Part shown: positions 29,421 through 40,169 of the stretch, piece by piece
How the letters are laid out: each line of letters starts with the position of its first letter
Position numbering within the stretch: position 1 is the stretch's first letter
Source of the DNA: Trichopria drosophilae
Lineage: Eukaryota > Arthropoda > Insecta > Hymenoptera > Diapriidae
Assembly (NCBI GenBank): GCA_030407085.1
Contig: CM059584.1
Coordinates: forward strand, 88,238,501-88,302,500
DNA length: 64,000 bases
Direction of reading: 5' to 3'
Position numbers and translations under genes: made by a program
Notes under the pieces: model-generated
What the model was told of the DNA's origin: nothing
The model's input: only the letters and a program-made list of their open reading frames with translations
Database searches by the model: none

Positions 29421-30737
29421 TTCAAAAAAGAAACCTAAGTCATATCTTAATTTTTGTTTTACCGACGATGAAGAGTGAGGTTATGTTAAATCGTTAGCAT
29501 GAGCTATGCGAGTGCCACGCAAGCGCCATATGTGCAGACATGGCGCTGCCGGGCAAATCGTGACGATTCTGGCATGACCCAAGCGAATTTGCCACGCATA
29601 CCCATGCGTGGGGCGTTTCTAGATTTTTACCAGGGAACGAAATCGAACTTGTCGCTATCGGAGCGACGCATGAAAAGGTACCTCTAGGTGCTTTAAATGG
29701 TAACTTAAATGAAAATTATTCCTCTTCATTATGTTAAAATTCTGAAGAACTAGTTAGATTTTGATTTAGGTAGAAGTAGCGAAATTCCATTAAACGTTTC
29801 CAATTTTTCAAGAATACCCAACTAACGAGATAGGTAATTTAAAAATAATCAAGAATTTATTATTGATGTTAACCATTATAATTCAGAGGACTTGGCTCAA
29901 TTTTTACTCAGGTAAAAAGCAGTGAAAATTCATGACAGATCAGCTGTCTGGTTAATTGTTATATTAATCCTGAATATATAATTCTTGATCGATCATTAAA
30001 ATTCTGAGAGCTCGGCTCAATGTTAATGCAGATAATTGTAGCGAAAGTTACTCAGTGTTTTCAAATGTGTCAAAACACACCTAATTTAGAACACCTATAA
30101 GAGTTATTTTAGGTGTCTTACCTCCCATTCGGGTTCAAAACATCCCCCCCCCCCCCACGGGGAATGGGGCCAAATTTGAGTGATGCGCCAGCACCGCTGG
30201 TTGTGCACATATCAAAAAATTATACAACAATACAGCTCCCAAATTATTAGCAACAAGCTGCCTGCCTTGATGCTTCTGTTGGTTCAGAGAACCTTTGAAG
30301 CGTTGCCACGGCCCGCCAGAATCCAACCTCTATTTGCGGATGACTACCAGGTGGACACCGCACCCCAGCTCCCCAGTACGGTGGGTATCTCGAGTCGTTT
30401 TACGATCAGGCATTCGACGGTAATAGACCAACCGAACGATCGGGTCCGTGAGGTCGTCAATTCTCAAAACTTGCTAAGAGAAGCGGATCTTTCAAAAACA
30501 TTGCTCCTCTTCGAGTTCGGGCACTTCGACCCCTCCCTCTTCCTTGCGGACGGAGTTACCCGCTCCGCTCTCTTCCACAAGTCCCCTGCGGGGACCTAAT
30601 TTTGAACAGTGGATAATTAAAAAAAAAATAATCAACTAATTTATTTCGACGCATGCACAAAATTTGCAAACGTTGGTATAATTTTTATTAATGGTCACCA
30701 TTTCCAGATCTTTTTTTCTAATAATATTAAAAAGTAT
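29421..30737. other. Interior of the composite transposon, no supported gene
   Basis: A GC-richer piece at 29490-29690 has several short palindromes (for example CCCATGCGTGGG). Inverted subterminal repeats occupy 29690-30080. A C run lies at about 30145-30157. A 139-codon plus-strand frame at 30180-30599 shows no recognisable domain and I do not call it a gene. Confidence 0.45.
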
Positions 30738-31166
30738 TTATTTCAAATGTTGCTCAATGTGTTTCCCTTCGTGTTCCACACATAGCTGAGCTCTTCGGAG
30801 TAAATTTGAAGGAATTTTGCGCAACATTTCCGGGGTAATGAGGTCTTCCCTGCTATCAACTGGGGTCTTGTATATTTTTTCTTTCATAAAACCCCAAAGG
30901 AAGAAATCGGGAGGAGTTAAATCGGGCGATGTCGCTGGATACCGAGCCATTGGTCCGTAAGTCCAAATCCATTTTTCTGGGAACATCTCGTTTAATGCAG
31001 CCCTTGCTACTCGGGAATTATGAGCTTGTGCACCATCTTGCTGAAAGATCATTTTCCTGCGTAGGTCTAATGGAAGATCTTCCAGCAAGCCCGCCAATAC
31101 TTCGCGAAGAAATGTCTCGTACCTAACTGCGGTCAATGCCCCGATAATTTCATATGGTCCAATCTA
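30738..31166 (-). pseudogene. Mariner-like transposase, C-terminal catalytic fragment
   Basis: The frame reads GPYEIIGALTAVRYETFL, IFQQDGAQAHNSRVAR (catalytic Asp) and SPDLTPPDFFLWGFMKEKIY (third acidic residue). It ends in a stop at 30738. From the Asp of QQD to that of PPD there are 42 residues, longer than the 34 of classical mariners, and matching insect DDE lineages with extended spacing. The DNA-binding N-terminus and first Asp are missing. It would have catalysed cut-and-paste transposition. Confidence 0.8.
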
Positions 31167-31867
31167 CACAGAGAGTAAATACATTCAATTAATTGAAGTT
31201 AATAGAACTACTATCGTAGTAAGCATAGCTTTTCCTTATAATCGAAAAAAAAATGATAAATTTGAAAAATGATGAAATGTTACATACAGAAAAGTGCCTT
31301 TTACCCGCTATTAAAATTCTTATACTCTGTAAAATTAAGGATTTAGTTTTCACAAAAATCGCACTTATGAATTACGTGACTTGATGCCACTGAAGGTTAA
31401 GATGGACAAGAAAAAACAAATGCGACTCGTATTTCACTGAAAGTAAGTTACATTCAGATGAATAAAAATTACGACCGGGTTTCAAAATTGTGTCATTGAA
31501 GCTGAAATACATATAAAATTGTTGATCAATTTTCAATTAATCTACTACATAATTGTTTATTTTTTACGAACTGGAAAGTTATCACAGAATTTCACTACTT
31601 CTACGTGACTAACATTGAGCCAGGTCTTAAGCATTTTAATGTAAAAATTTAATATTAAACTTTCAATTAATTTTCAATTAACCAATCAGCTAATTGGCTG
31701 TATTTGACGAATAAGATATTTTGTATGAATTTTCGCTACTTTTCAGTGATTACATAATCAAGATCGGTCTGCAACATTTTATTTTATAAACACGAATATT
31801 ATCGATAAAGGGGGGGGGGGATTTGATACCAACATGTGTCATTGCTTGAATATGCATGTAATTTGTG

Positions 31868-32575
31868 TTAAATAAATTATCTATGACGATATTATTTTAT
31901 GTCGAATTCTAGGAGGGTCGATTTCAGGATTTTACTATTGGCAATGGAGGAATCAATTTTCTGCGTGCTGGATTGCTTTTAATCTTCATTTAATTTTTCG
32001 AATAAATGATCTGTGGCGATATTATTCGATTTCAAGACCCAGGAGAGTCGTTAACTGAATATTGAACATTCCATTACTCTTTGAAAACGGGCGCCTCAAA
32101 TTGCATGATCGGCGTTGCTTCTAATGTCATTTACATTTTTCAAATAAACGATCTGTGGTGATATTATTCAGTTTCACGCCCCAGCGAAGACGTTCACTCG
32201 ATTGTTAACATTCCACTACTCTTGGCCAAGGGTGGAATAACCTCTTGCTGTGGAATTGCTTTTAATATTCGATTAATTTTTCAAATAAACGATCTGTGGT
32301 GATATTATTCAGTTTCACATCCTACGAGTGGCGGAATCTGAATTGTGCACATTCCAGTACTCTTGGCAAATAGAGGAATGACCACCTGCGTGCTGGATTG
32401 CTTTTAATCTGCACTTAATTTTTCTAAGAAATGATCTGTGGCGATATTATTCGATTTCAAGACCCAGGAGAGTCGTTAACTGAATATTGAACATTCCATT
32501 ACTCTTTGAAAACGGGCGCCTCAAGTTACATGATCGGCGTTGCTTCTAATGTCATTTACATTTTTCAAATAAAGA
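31868..32575 (-). repeat. ~142-bp tandem array, right arm, with higher-order period
   Basis: Units with GATCTGTGGCGATATTATTC or close variants start at 32008, 32150, 32290 and 32433, with a partial unit near 31868. They are the reverse complement of the left array. The units at 32008 and 32433 are almost identical to each other and differ from those between, giving a 425-bp (3 x 142) higher-order repeat. Confidence 0.88.
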
Positions 32576-32599
32576 AAAGAAAGTTAATGATTTCGTCAA

Positions 32600-34122
32600 G
32601 AAACTCTAAACCAAAAAATATATAACCGAAAATTTGTCCAAAAAACTAAAAACATATAGTTCAACCATATCCAAAGCTTACGGACTACCTAAAATATACA
32701 AACCAAACAACCCACTACGTATCATTATTTCAACAATAAATTCACCTACTTACAAATTATCTGCTTTTTATACTACGATTATTTCTACTCTTACAAAAAA
32801 AATATCAAAAAGAGTTAAAGATAGCTGGGATTTACATGATAAAATAAACTTCAAAATTCTTGAAAATCATACATTAATTTCATTAGATGTAGTCTCATTA
32901 TTTACCAATGTTTCAACAGACATAGTAAAGTTAATTCTAAAAAACAAATGGAACGAAATTAAAGAACACACAAATATACCACAAACAGAATTTTTTGAAG
33001 GACTAGATATCATTTTTAAATCTCTATATTTTCAATTCCAAGGGAAAAATTATAAACAAAAATACGGCTTACCAATGGGACCACCGTTATCACTAGTAGC
33101 AGCTGATTTATTAATGGATTTCATAGAAAACATTCTTATACAAAAATTACCATGTAAACTTCCTTTCTACCACGGATACGTTGATGATATTTTAACATTG
33201 TTCCAAATGAATTTTTAGATGATATTTTACCTATTTTCAATAGCTTACATAAAATTAAAGGCTTTCAAAATAAAATCACGTTTACCATAGAAAAAGAAAA
33301 TAACAAAAGAATTAGTTTTTTAGATTTGCTCATCATAAACGATAGAAATACTTTAATTACAGATTGGTACCATAAAAATACATTTTCTGGCAGATATTTA
33401 AATTGCCATTCCAATCATCCATTACATTACAAAATAGGAGTAGCTTTTGGATTAATCGATAGAGCATTAAGATTAGCACACATTAAATTTAGAGAAAAAA
33501 ATCTAAAATTAGTTAAACAAATATTAACTGAAAACGGATGCCCCCCACACATAATTAATGAATGTTTCAGGAAAAGAGTCTATAAAATATATAACACCCT
33601 TGATACAAACTCAAACGACAAAAAAAAAACATCAAAACCATTAGCATTCGATATTTCAAAAATATCTCAGAGAATATAAGAAGTAATTTCAGAAATAACG
33701 ATATTAGAGTAGTATTCAAACCAACGAACATAAATATTGGTGGTATTAAACCGTTCAAAGAGAAAACAGATAAATTACATCAAAAAGACGTATTATACTA
33801 AATTAAATGTAACAATTGCAATGGAGTCTATATAGGTGAAACAGGCAGACTTTTGAAAAATAGAATATCCGAACATAAACATATCATTTACCTAAACGAA
33901 GACAAATACACAGGACTTACAACACATAGAATTAATACAGGACATAACTTTGATTTTTCAAACATCAAAATCCTAGCAATAGAAAGAAATAAACACAAAA
34001 GAAAACATATGGAAAACTTTTTTATCAAAAATAACAACAAATCAGTAAATATCCGCTTTGAAAAATCAAATTTACCAGACATGTATATCCCTCTCCTTCA
34101 AGTTCAAAAATTAAAACAATAA
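32600..34122 (+). pseudogene. Penelope-like retroelement: reverse transcriptase and GIY-YIG endonuclease
   Basis: RT sequence at 32634-33218 includes KAYGLPKIYKPNNPLRIIIS, SLDVVSLFTNV, QKYGLPMGPPLS and HGYVDDILTLF. After a frameshift near 33200 the frame continues through DWYHKNTFSGRYLNCHSNHP to about 33679. After further breaks, CNNCNGVYIGETGRLLKNRI and SEHK (about 33810-33880) form the GIY-YIG endonuclease, ending at 34122. RT plus C-terminal GIY-YIG is diagnostic of Penelope-like elements. The N-terminus is absent or degraded and at least two frameshifts and one stop are present. Confidence 0.88.
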
Positions 34123-34553
34123 ATGTTAATAGAACGACAACTGAATGTACGCACAATATTATGTAATCTGAAAAACTTTTCAGTCTCCTTTTACACAACA
34201 TACGAATAGCAGTACGTGAATATTCACAAAAAAGTTTTTTTTTCCTCTTAAAATTATAGTGATATTTTTTGTTTTTTCTCTTCAAAATTTTTTTCTGCTT
34301 ACTGAGCGAAAACTCAAAAAAAATAATTTTTGTTTTACAATGCCACAGTTCCATTATTCAAAACCGACTCACACAAAAACAATAGATTAAATCATACAGG
34401 TAAGCAGAAACAAAATCAATTACATAAAACCCAAATTTCAAAATTCAAATAAAACCGAAAATAAATGATTACGAAAAGTTTTTCAGAAATATTAATTTAT
34501 ATATATTATATTATAATATATTAATTATTTTTTGTATAGAAATTTATACTATT

Positions 34554-34593
34554 CTGAAGAGGGTCAAAATAAATGACCCAAACGTTAATTGTC
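34554..34593 (+). ncRNA. Hammerhead-ribozyme-like relic in Penelope 3' region
   Basis: CTGAAGA, then GGGTC, a 9-base loop, GACCC, then AAACGTTAATTGTC. This follows the CUGANGA - stem II - GAAAC - GUC plan with a perfect 5-bp stem II and a two-pair helix III, as reported for Penelope-like elements. The conserved G before AAAC is missing and I cannot pair helix I, so it is probably inactive. Confidence 0.45.
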
Positions 34594-36521
34594 TAAGTTA
34601 TTAGACTGTTATTATTTTATTATTATTAGATTAGTTATTAGACACCAATTAAATCTGACATAAAATACAAGAAAATTCAAGAATATATCATATTACTCAT
34701 ATATGAGCAATTCTAGGTGAGGCGAATCCGTCACCGCTCAGAAATGTTTGTAATTTTGTTTTGTGACGTAGTCACTGATCGAGCACGGTAACTCTAATCG
34801 GGGAGAGCGTTCCGGGGGATACGCGCTATGGAGGCTCATACCTCCCCGCCGTCGCTCCTCTAGTCAGTCGCCGTCGGGAGTTCCTTCCCCACAGACGGAG
34901 GCGAGTGACGCCGGGGCTTCTCTCTTTTTCTTACCGAAGGCAGAAGCCGAGAGCCGATTTTCTCAATCACGTATTTCTCTCTCTCTCCGAAGGAGAAGCC
35001 GGTACGAGCGGGCCGTGCGACCGCCACGCTTCTCCCTCCTTCCATGGATCACCCCCAACATCGGACCCCGAGGTGGCGCTGGAGCGCCTTCGCGGACGTG
35101 AAGAATCGACCGAGATCCCATTCTGTCGCGGACCGCGAGATAGTACGGAGCTAGTCAGCCTACGACTCGCAGAGTAGCAGAGTTTAAGCGTGTACTGCGG
35201 CATCGAACTTGGAACGAAAAAGTACAGACATAGTTCAAAACCCAACAGAAACCGTGCTCTCTGGAGATTCCGCGTCGTAAACGAGGACCCCGCTTGTGCT
35301 TGGTGATTCTCTGGTGCCGAGGAGGATAGGGACGCAGCCAAACGCCACCCCGTCTTCAGCCAAGGATCCCGCGGCTCCACCAGTCCGTTCCCGGGACATC
35401 CAACGCCACTTTCAACGTACGTGCAGCGAATAGTGAGTTGCCCATAGGGCCACGATTTTCTATGTACCGCGGTGAACGTCATAAATGGTTCACTCGATAA
35501 CCCCGTTTTTCCGTTGCGATTTGCGTTTTGCGTTTTTGCGTGTTCTGATATTTTCTCCGGTCATCCGATAAGAAACTTACCGTGGAGAGATTTTCGGTCC
35601 CGCGCCCCCTTTTGGATAGAATTTTCCCCCGTCGCGCTATTGGAGTCGGCTCGTTCTAGCCGACATGTAACGTGCTCAATTTTCAAGGAAATAATTTTAA
35701 ATTTTATCTATCGTGATAATTATTTGGGAATTTATTTCGAGTTTACTTAACCTACTTTTACTTTTAATAAAACGGGTTATAGTTCATAAATAGTTTTCGG
35801 TGAAATATAATGTTCTGCCAAGTTATTTTTTGTTATTTAAAAAATCCATCGAGTTATAAACAAGCCAAGATTTTGGGAACTTTTTATTAAAACATTCATA
35901 TGTTTTTCCTTTAAGTTCTATCAAAAAATGTTTCATAGAAAGTTTATGGGTAATAAGCTGTAGTTTTTAATAAAATTATATAAAAATATAAAAAGTTGAT
36001 TTATCCCTTATGTTTTTGGCAATATATTTTTTATGAATTTATTAAACAATCAATATGGGCATAAAAAGTTATGGAAAAAAATGTATTTGTATAGTACCAC
36101 TCTTGAGGTATTATAAAAAAAAAGCAATGATGTGTTTTGTCCTGTTTTCAAGAAAATAATTTTGGAACACTTGCCTGCACTGTGCGCGCGCGCCCTGCCT
36201 ACGTTCAAAGTTATTGCTCCGCCGCTGTCTTCGAATTGCTCTAATCATCAGAGTCTGATGCATGCACTCAGCAAAATGTTCTAAACATTTTAAACGCATT
36301 ATAAACGGAATTCCAAAGTCATATTCCAACATTCAAATGCAGTCCCATCAATGAACGATTTTTCGTATAACAACTTCCTCAGAATAGAAAAAGATTTTGC
36401 ATTGCATTAACTTCTCTGTTTCCGGAACAAACGAGTGGAATTGTCTTGTGCCTTTAATAGTTAAAGCTTTGTCAAATCGTTGCTCCAGCTGTTTTTTTAC
36501 TTCATTATATTCTGCACTTAT
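34594..36521. other. Intergenic: GC-rich island then AT-rich sequence
   Basis: About 34730-35660 is markedly GC-rich with many CpG and overlapping open frames on both strands, in contrast to the AT-rich surroundings. It could be a retroelement LTR or leader, or a host promoter region. About 35660-36110 is AT-rich. A 73-codon minus frame at 36332-36111 is unassigned. Confidence 0.4.
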
Positions 36522-37001
36522 TCAAAACATGTTTTCCGTCTCTCGGTTTTCATCGATCTCTCTATATTCACGTATTCCATCGCGATTCTTTACTTTTTCC
36601 GCCTCCCGGTTTTCGTCGATCTCTCTGTATTCACGCATTCGATCGCGAGTCTTTATTTTTTCCGCCTCCCGGTTTTCGTTGATCTCTCTATATTCACGTA
36701 TTCGATCGCGAGTCTTTATTGTTTCTGCCTCCCGGTTTTCGTTGATCTCTCTGTAGGCGCGTTTGCGATCGCGAGTCTTTATTTTTTCCGCCTCCCGGTA
36801 TTCATCAATCTCTCTGTATTTACGGATTCGATCGCGAGACTTTATATTTTCCGCCTCCCGATTTTCATCAGTCTCTCTATACCTGCGTTTATGATTGCGG
36901 GATTTTACATTTTCAGACTCGTGGGTTTCCATATTTTCTCTTATTGTTTGCATGTGTCGTGCTAGTTTTTTTAAGTTTTTTTTGTATGCATCGATTTCTT
37001 T
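36522..37001 (-). CDS. Protein of ~20-residue tandem repeats (charged; possibly a Helitron-type N-terminus)
   Basis: The frame is open from about 37001, first ATG at 36953, and ends at 36522. It opens with KEIDAYKKNLKKLARHMQ and then has about seven copies of a 20-residue unit such as REINENREAETIKTRDRI, with DNA period 60 bp. Composition is almost entirely Arg, Glu, Lys, Asp, Asn and Ile, suggesting a continuous charged helix. Similar Arg/Glu repeats occur near the N-termini of insect Helitron-type helicase proteins, but no Rep or helicase motif is present. The family is uncertain; it may be a transposon fragment. Confidence 0.4.
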   Translation of the reverse strand, partial: KEIDAYKKNLKKLARHMQTIRENMETHESENVKSRNHKRRYRETDENREAENIKSRDRIRKYREIDEYREAEKIKTRDRKRAYREINENREAETIKTRDRIREYREINENREAEKIKTRDRMREYREIDENREAEKVKNRDGIREYREIDENRETENMF

Positions 37002-37553
37002 TTAACTTTCATATTTATCAATAATCGCTCAATCAGTTACATGCAATATTTCTAAACGCGTTACCGAGTGTTGTAATATAACGAAACCAAATAGTAAATT
37101 TTATTATACAGGGTGATTCTCCATTGAATGACTTCCGGGAAATAGTAGATTTCTTGATCAATTCTAAGACTGTTTTCTAAATGAAAAAAATTTGTGCGAT
37201 GTATAGTTTTCAAATTATTTAGTATTAAAGTCAGCCAATAGGAACAGGAGTTGCTTGATTGTCGCGACTATTGCATTGTCAGCGAACATCGAAATTGCAA
37301 ATAAAAAAATGCGCATCGGCGATGAGCCGCCCTTTTTTGTTTTCGAGAGAGCAACGTGTGCATCGACGGACGGCTGTAAAAAATACTGATCGGAGTCGAA
37401 ACCCCTAACCTGCATTTTGCTTTCGACAAAAGCAAAAATGAAAAACGCATAACTGATATGAAATGCATATTAAATGCAGGATAGATTGTTTATAAAGCAA
37501 GGAATTATGAATATGTAGGATTACAAATAACTAAAATAAACTAAAATAAAATA
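37002..37553. other. Intergenic, MITE-end-like string
   Basis: ATACAGGGTGATTCTCCATTG at about 37109 resembles the GGGTCATTCTCC tip of the 12.4-kb foldback, but no inverted partner was found. No gene is supported. Confidence 0.35.
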
Positions 37554-38030
37554 GTTTTGAAAGAGTTTGCGATGGAATCATTGCTTAAATAATCATTGTT
37601 TATAACGATTACTGATAACTTGTGCAGAAAATTCTTTATAAAGTTAAAATTTTGCATGATATTTAAAAATATTGTTTGAAATAAGGAAAATATCGTTTGG
37701 AAACAATTCGCGATGGAATCATTGTTTAAATAATCATTCTATATAACGATTTCTGATAACTTGTGCAGGAAATTCTTTATAAAGTTAAAATTTTGCATGC
37801 TCTTTAAAAATACTGCTTGAAACATCGAAAATATCGTTTTGAAACATTTCGAGACAGAATCATTGTTTAAATAATTATTGTTTATAACGATTACGAAGTA
37901 ATATTTTCGTAATTGTTCCGTAATTGTTTATTACGATTATTAAAATGCGTATAACTAGTGCAGAAAATTCTTTATAAATTTAAAATTTTGCATGCTCTTT
38001 AAAAATACTGTTTGAAATAAGGAAAACATC
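37554..38030. repeat. 141-bp tandem repeat, three copies
   Basis: Copies begin at 37554, 37695 and 37836 with GTTTTGAAA/GTTTGGAAA and share GATGGAATCATTGTTTAAAT, GATAACTTGTGCAG and AAAGTTAAAATTTTGCATG. Copy 3 contains an extra ~40 bp including TTCGTAATTGTTCCGTAATT. Confidence 0.88.
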
Positions 38031-38094
38031 GGCACCCGCTACTACCCACTAACCTTAAAACCAGGAATAAAAATAATCAAATTTACTGTTTATA

Positions 38095-38446
38095 GAACCC
38101 CACCCCTGACCCGCCACACTTCCTCGCTTCCTGTTTGATTCTGTTTTTCATGTAAAGTATATAATATACATACATATGCATTGTGTATGTGTAAGTATTA
38201 TTTATCATTACAAATTTTAACATAAATTCGAATTAGGTGTCTTTTGGACCAGAAGATAGTATACATACTATTTTAACTTTTTAGAAAGCCCCCCCTCCTC
38301 TTTAGGGAGTTATAATGCTACTCAAACTGAAGGGAATGCTTAATTTTAAATGATTATACACAGATGTCTCCAAATACGATGTTGTTAAATCGTAGATTCG
38401 TTTTTTTGAAAATAAATGAAAACAAACGTTATTTTTTCATGTTTGT
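38095..38446 (+). repeat. Dispersed repeat family, copy 1
   Basis: It shares long stretches with 43368-43705, including ATACATACATATGCAT, AAATTCGAATTAGGTG, GAAGATAGTATA and GGGAGTTATAATGC. The LINE insertion follows it. Confidence 0.8.
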
Positions 38447-39011
38447 TGAGTCTCTATTTAGTACTCGTTAAGAACGGTCGGGTTTATACTAATTCTGTTA
38501 TTGCTTACTAGTCATAACGTTAATTTTAAAGTACTTTCAAGTTTCTGTTTTTGTCTTTGTCTGGTAATCAGTTTTTTACTTGGGCCAAATTTAAAGAAGA
38601 ACTCAACTGGAATTAAGAATTTTGATTTTATTGTGTACTTTTGTTCTTGTGCAACTAATAATTTTTGGATACGACGTCGATATAATTTAGATTTGAGTGA
38701 TCACGTCTAACGTGTCTTCTGTGTTGTATTTACTTTCTTATTTTACCGTTTGTCAAGTGTCGTATTTACGTTCTAATTTATTTTACCATATGACAAGTGA
38801 TTCATTTTAACGTATTTATTAAGGTGACTTACTGTATCTTGACATACTGTCAGTGGAACTCGGCAGTCACAGTTTAAAAATTATATTTTGTTCGACACGT
38901 GTAATCTGTTGTGTTCGTGCTAATCGTCAACTGTCATCGTCAGCTGTTTCGCACTGATTAAGCTTCTTTCTGTAAAGCATATTAAATTCACCTTCGGTTG
39001 CAGTTTTCATT

Positions 39012-39950
39012 ATGTTTCACTCTCCCAAAAAAGTGAATCAAATGGAGATTCCAGAAAAGTGCAAACACTGCACATTAACTGTGTCAGCTGTCAACGAATT
39101 TTGCCACACGTGTAAACAAGCCGCTCACACGGATTGCATCCACCCGAAGAATCGTACAGCCTCAGAGGAGTTCGATTGCTGCAACATTTTGGAACTTGAT
39201 GAAGAGATAATAACTGTTTACAATGAGCCGGTTGCATCAAAACGTTCGGGAAGACCACCTAAAAGATTGTCTTCCAAGAAACGGCGCGTGGAGGATGGCA
39301 GCTCGTGCTCCCGTGATACTACTTTTCAAGAAATCATGTTAAAAAAATTCGATGGCTTTGAAAAATCTATTCAAGATTTAAAAGTGTCGACATCAAATTC
39401 CGCCGATTTAATTGCCAACAAATTTGATATGTTCACGGTTGAAATTCGGGAAATCGTTGAGGAACAAAATCGTCGTTTGGGGCATGTGGAAAGGCGTTTA
39501 GGGAAATTCGACGATTTAAAATCCCAACTAGCGACACTCACGACGAGTACCCAAAAGTTACAAGACCAAAACCGTAAATTGGACACTCGCCTGACATCTG
39601 TCGAGTCGCTCGAAAATCAATGCGGCGTTGTTATTAGCGGTGTTCCTATAGTCGACAACGAAGTCTTAATCGACTCTGTGTGCACTATTGCCTCTTCTCT
39701 AGGTGTTCCCCTCCTTTCTTCGGATGTGGAACGGGCTAACCGCATGCCCTCTCCTCGCGCTTCCCAGAATGGATCATCGTCGCTTGCATCGGACACTGCG
39801 CCAGCGAGAACTTTACGATCGCAGGTAACTTCGATTTCGACGCGCCCGAATAACATCTTCGTGCGATTCATATCGCGCGGCAAAAGAAACTGTTTTCTAC
39901 AAGCGCGTCGAAATATGAAATCCCTAAATGCTGCCAGTGTTTTTCCATGA
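39012..39950 (+). CDS. LINE ORF1: PHD-like zinc finger, AT-hook, coiled coil
   Basis: The frame is 312 residues and intact. The N-terminus has CKHC, CHTC, HTDC and a CC pair spaced like a PHD/zinc-ribbon module (residues 17-58). KRSGRPPKRLSSKKRR is AT-hook-like (about residues 76-92). Residues about 105-200 are coiled coil. CGVVISGVPIVDNEVLIDSV resembles the RNA-binding ORF1 core of LINEs. It should package LINE RNA into an RNP. The usual C-terminal continuation is truncated, since the frame ends at ASVFP where a longer RRM-like domain would be expected. Confidence 0.75.
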   Translation: MFHSPKKVNQMEIPEKCKHCTLTVSAVNEFCHTCKQAAHTDCIHPKNRTASEEFDCCNILELDEEIITVYNEPVASKRSGRPPKRLSSKKRRVEDGSSCSRDTTFQEIMLKKFDGFEKSIQDLKVSTSNSADLIANKFDMFTVEIREIVEEQNRRLGHVERRLGKFDDLKSQLATLTTSTQKLQDQNRKLDTRLTSVESLENQCGVVISGVPIVDNEVLIDSVCTIASSLGVPLLSSDVERANRMPSPRASQNGSSSLASDTAPARTLRSQVTSISTRPNNIFVRFISRGKRNCFLQARRNMKSLNAASVFP

Positions 39951-40169
39951 AGATCGTCAAGTGAGATCTATATAAACGAATATATCTACCACATGATTGA
40001 TACAAACTCTTAAGGAGTATACAGAAGTTCGCGAAACGGCATGGATTTAAGGTTCTTCATAGAGAATCATCATTTTTTTTACGATCCCCAGATGGAAAGG
40101 ACATCACCATAAATACAGCCGAAGATCTCAATACTTTTTCACATAATATTTGATGTTACCTCTTCACAT

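Larger units (their letters stand above)
28905..32580. mobile_element. Composite long-inverted-repeat transposon with mariner-like transposase fragment
   Basis: Left and right flanks are inverted copies of each other. Outer parts are tandem arrays of ~142-bp units (28931-29420 and about 31868-32575). Inner parts (about 29690-30080 and 31440-31770) are also inverted, both containing GGCTCAATGTTA-type strings and GTAGCGAAA. The centre holds a minus-strand transposase fragment. This looks like one DNA transposon whose inverted repeats have been expanded by tandem arrays. Exact ends and target duplication were not determined, and a Penelope element abuts the right end. Confidence 0.7.

Noticed and set aside
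30180..30599. 139-codon plus-strand frame in the composite transposon
   Set aside because: No motif, no relation to transposase, and odd composition. It may be chance.
36111..36332. 73-codon minus-strand frame with an Arg/Gln-rich stretch
   Set aside because: It is short, has no recognised family and no supporting splice or promoter signals.
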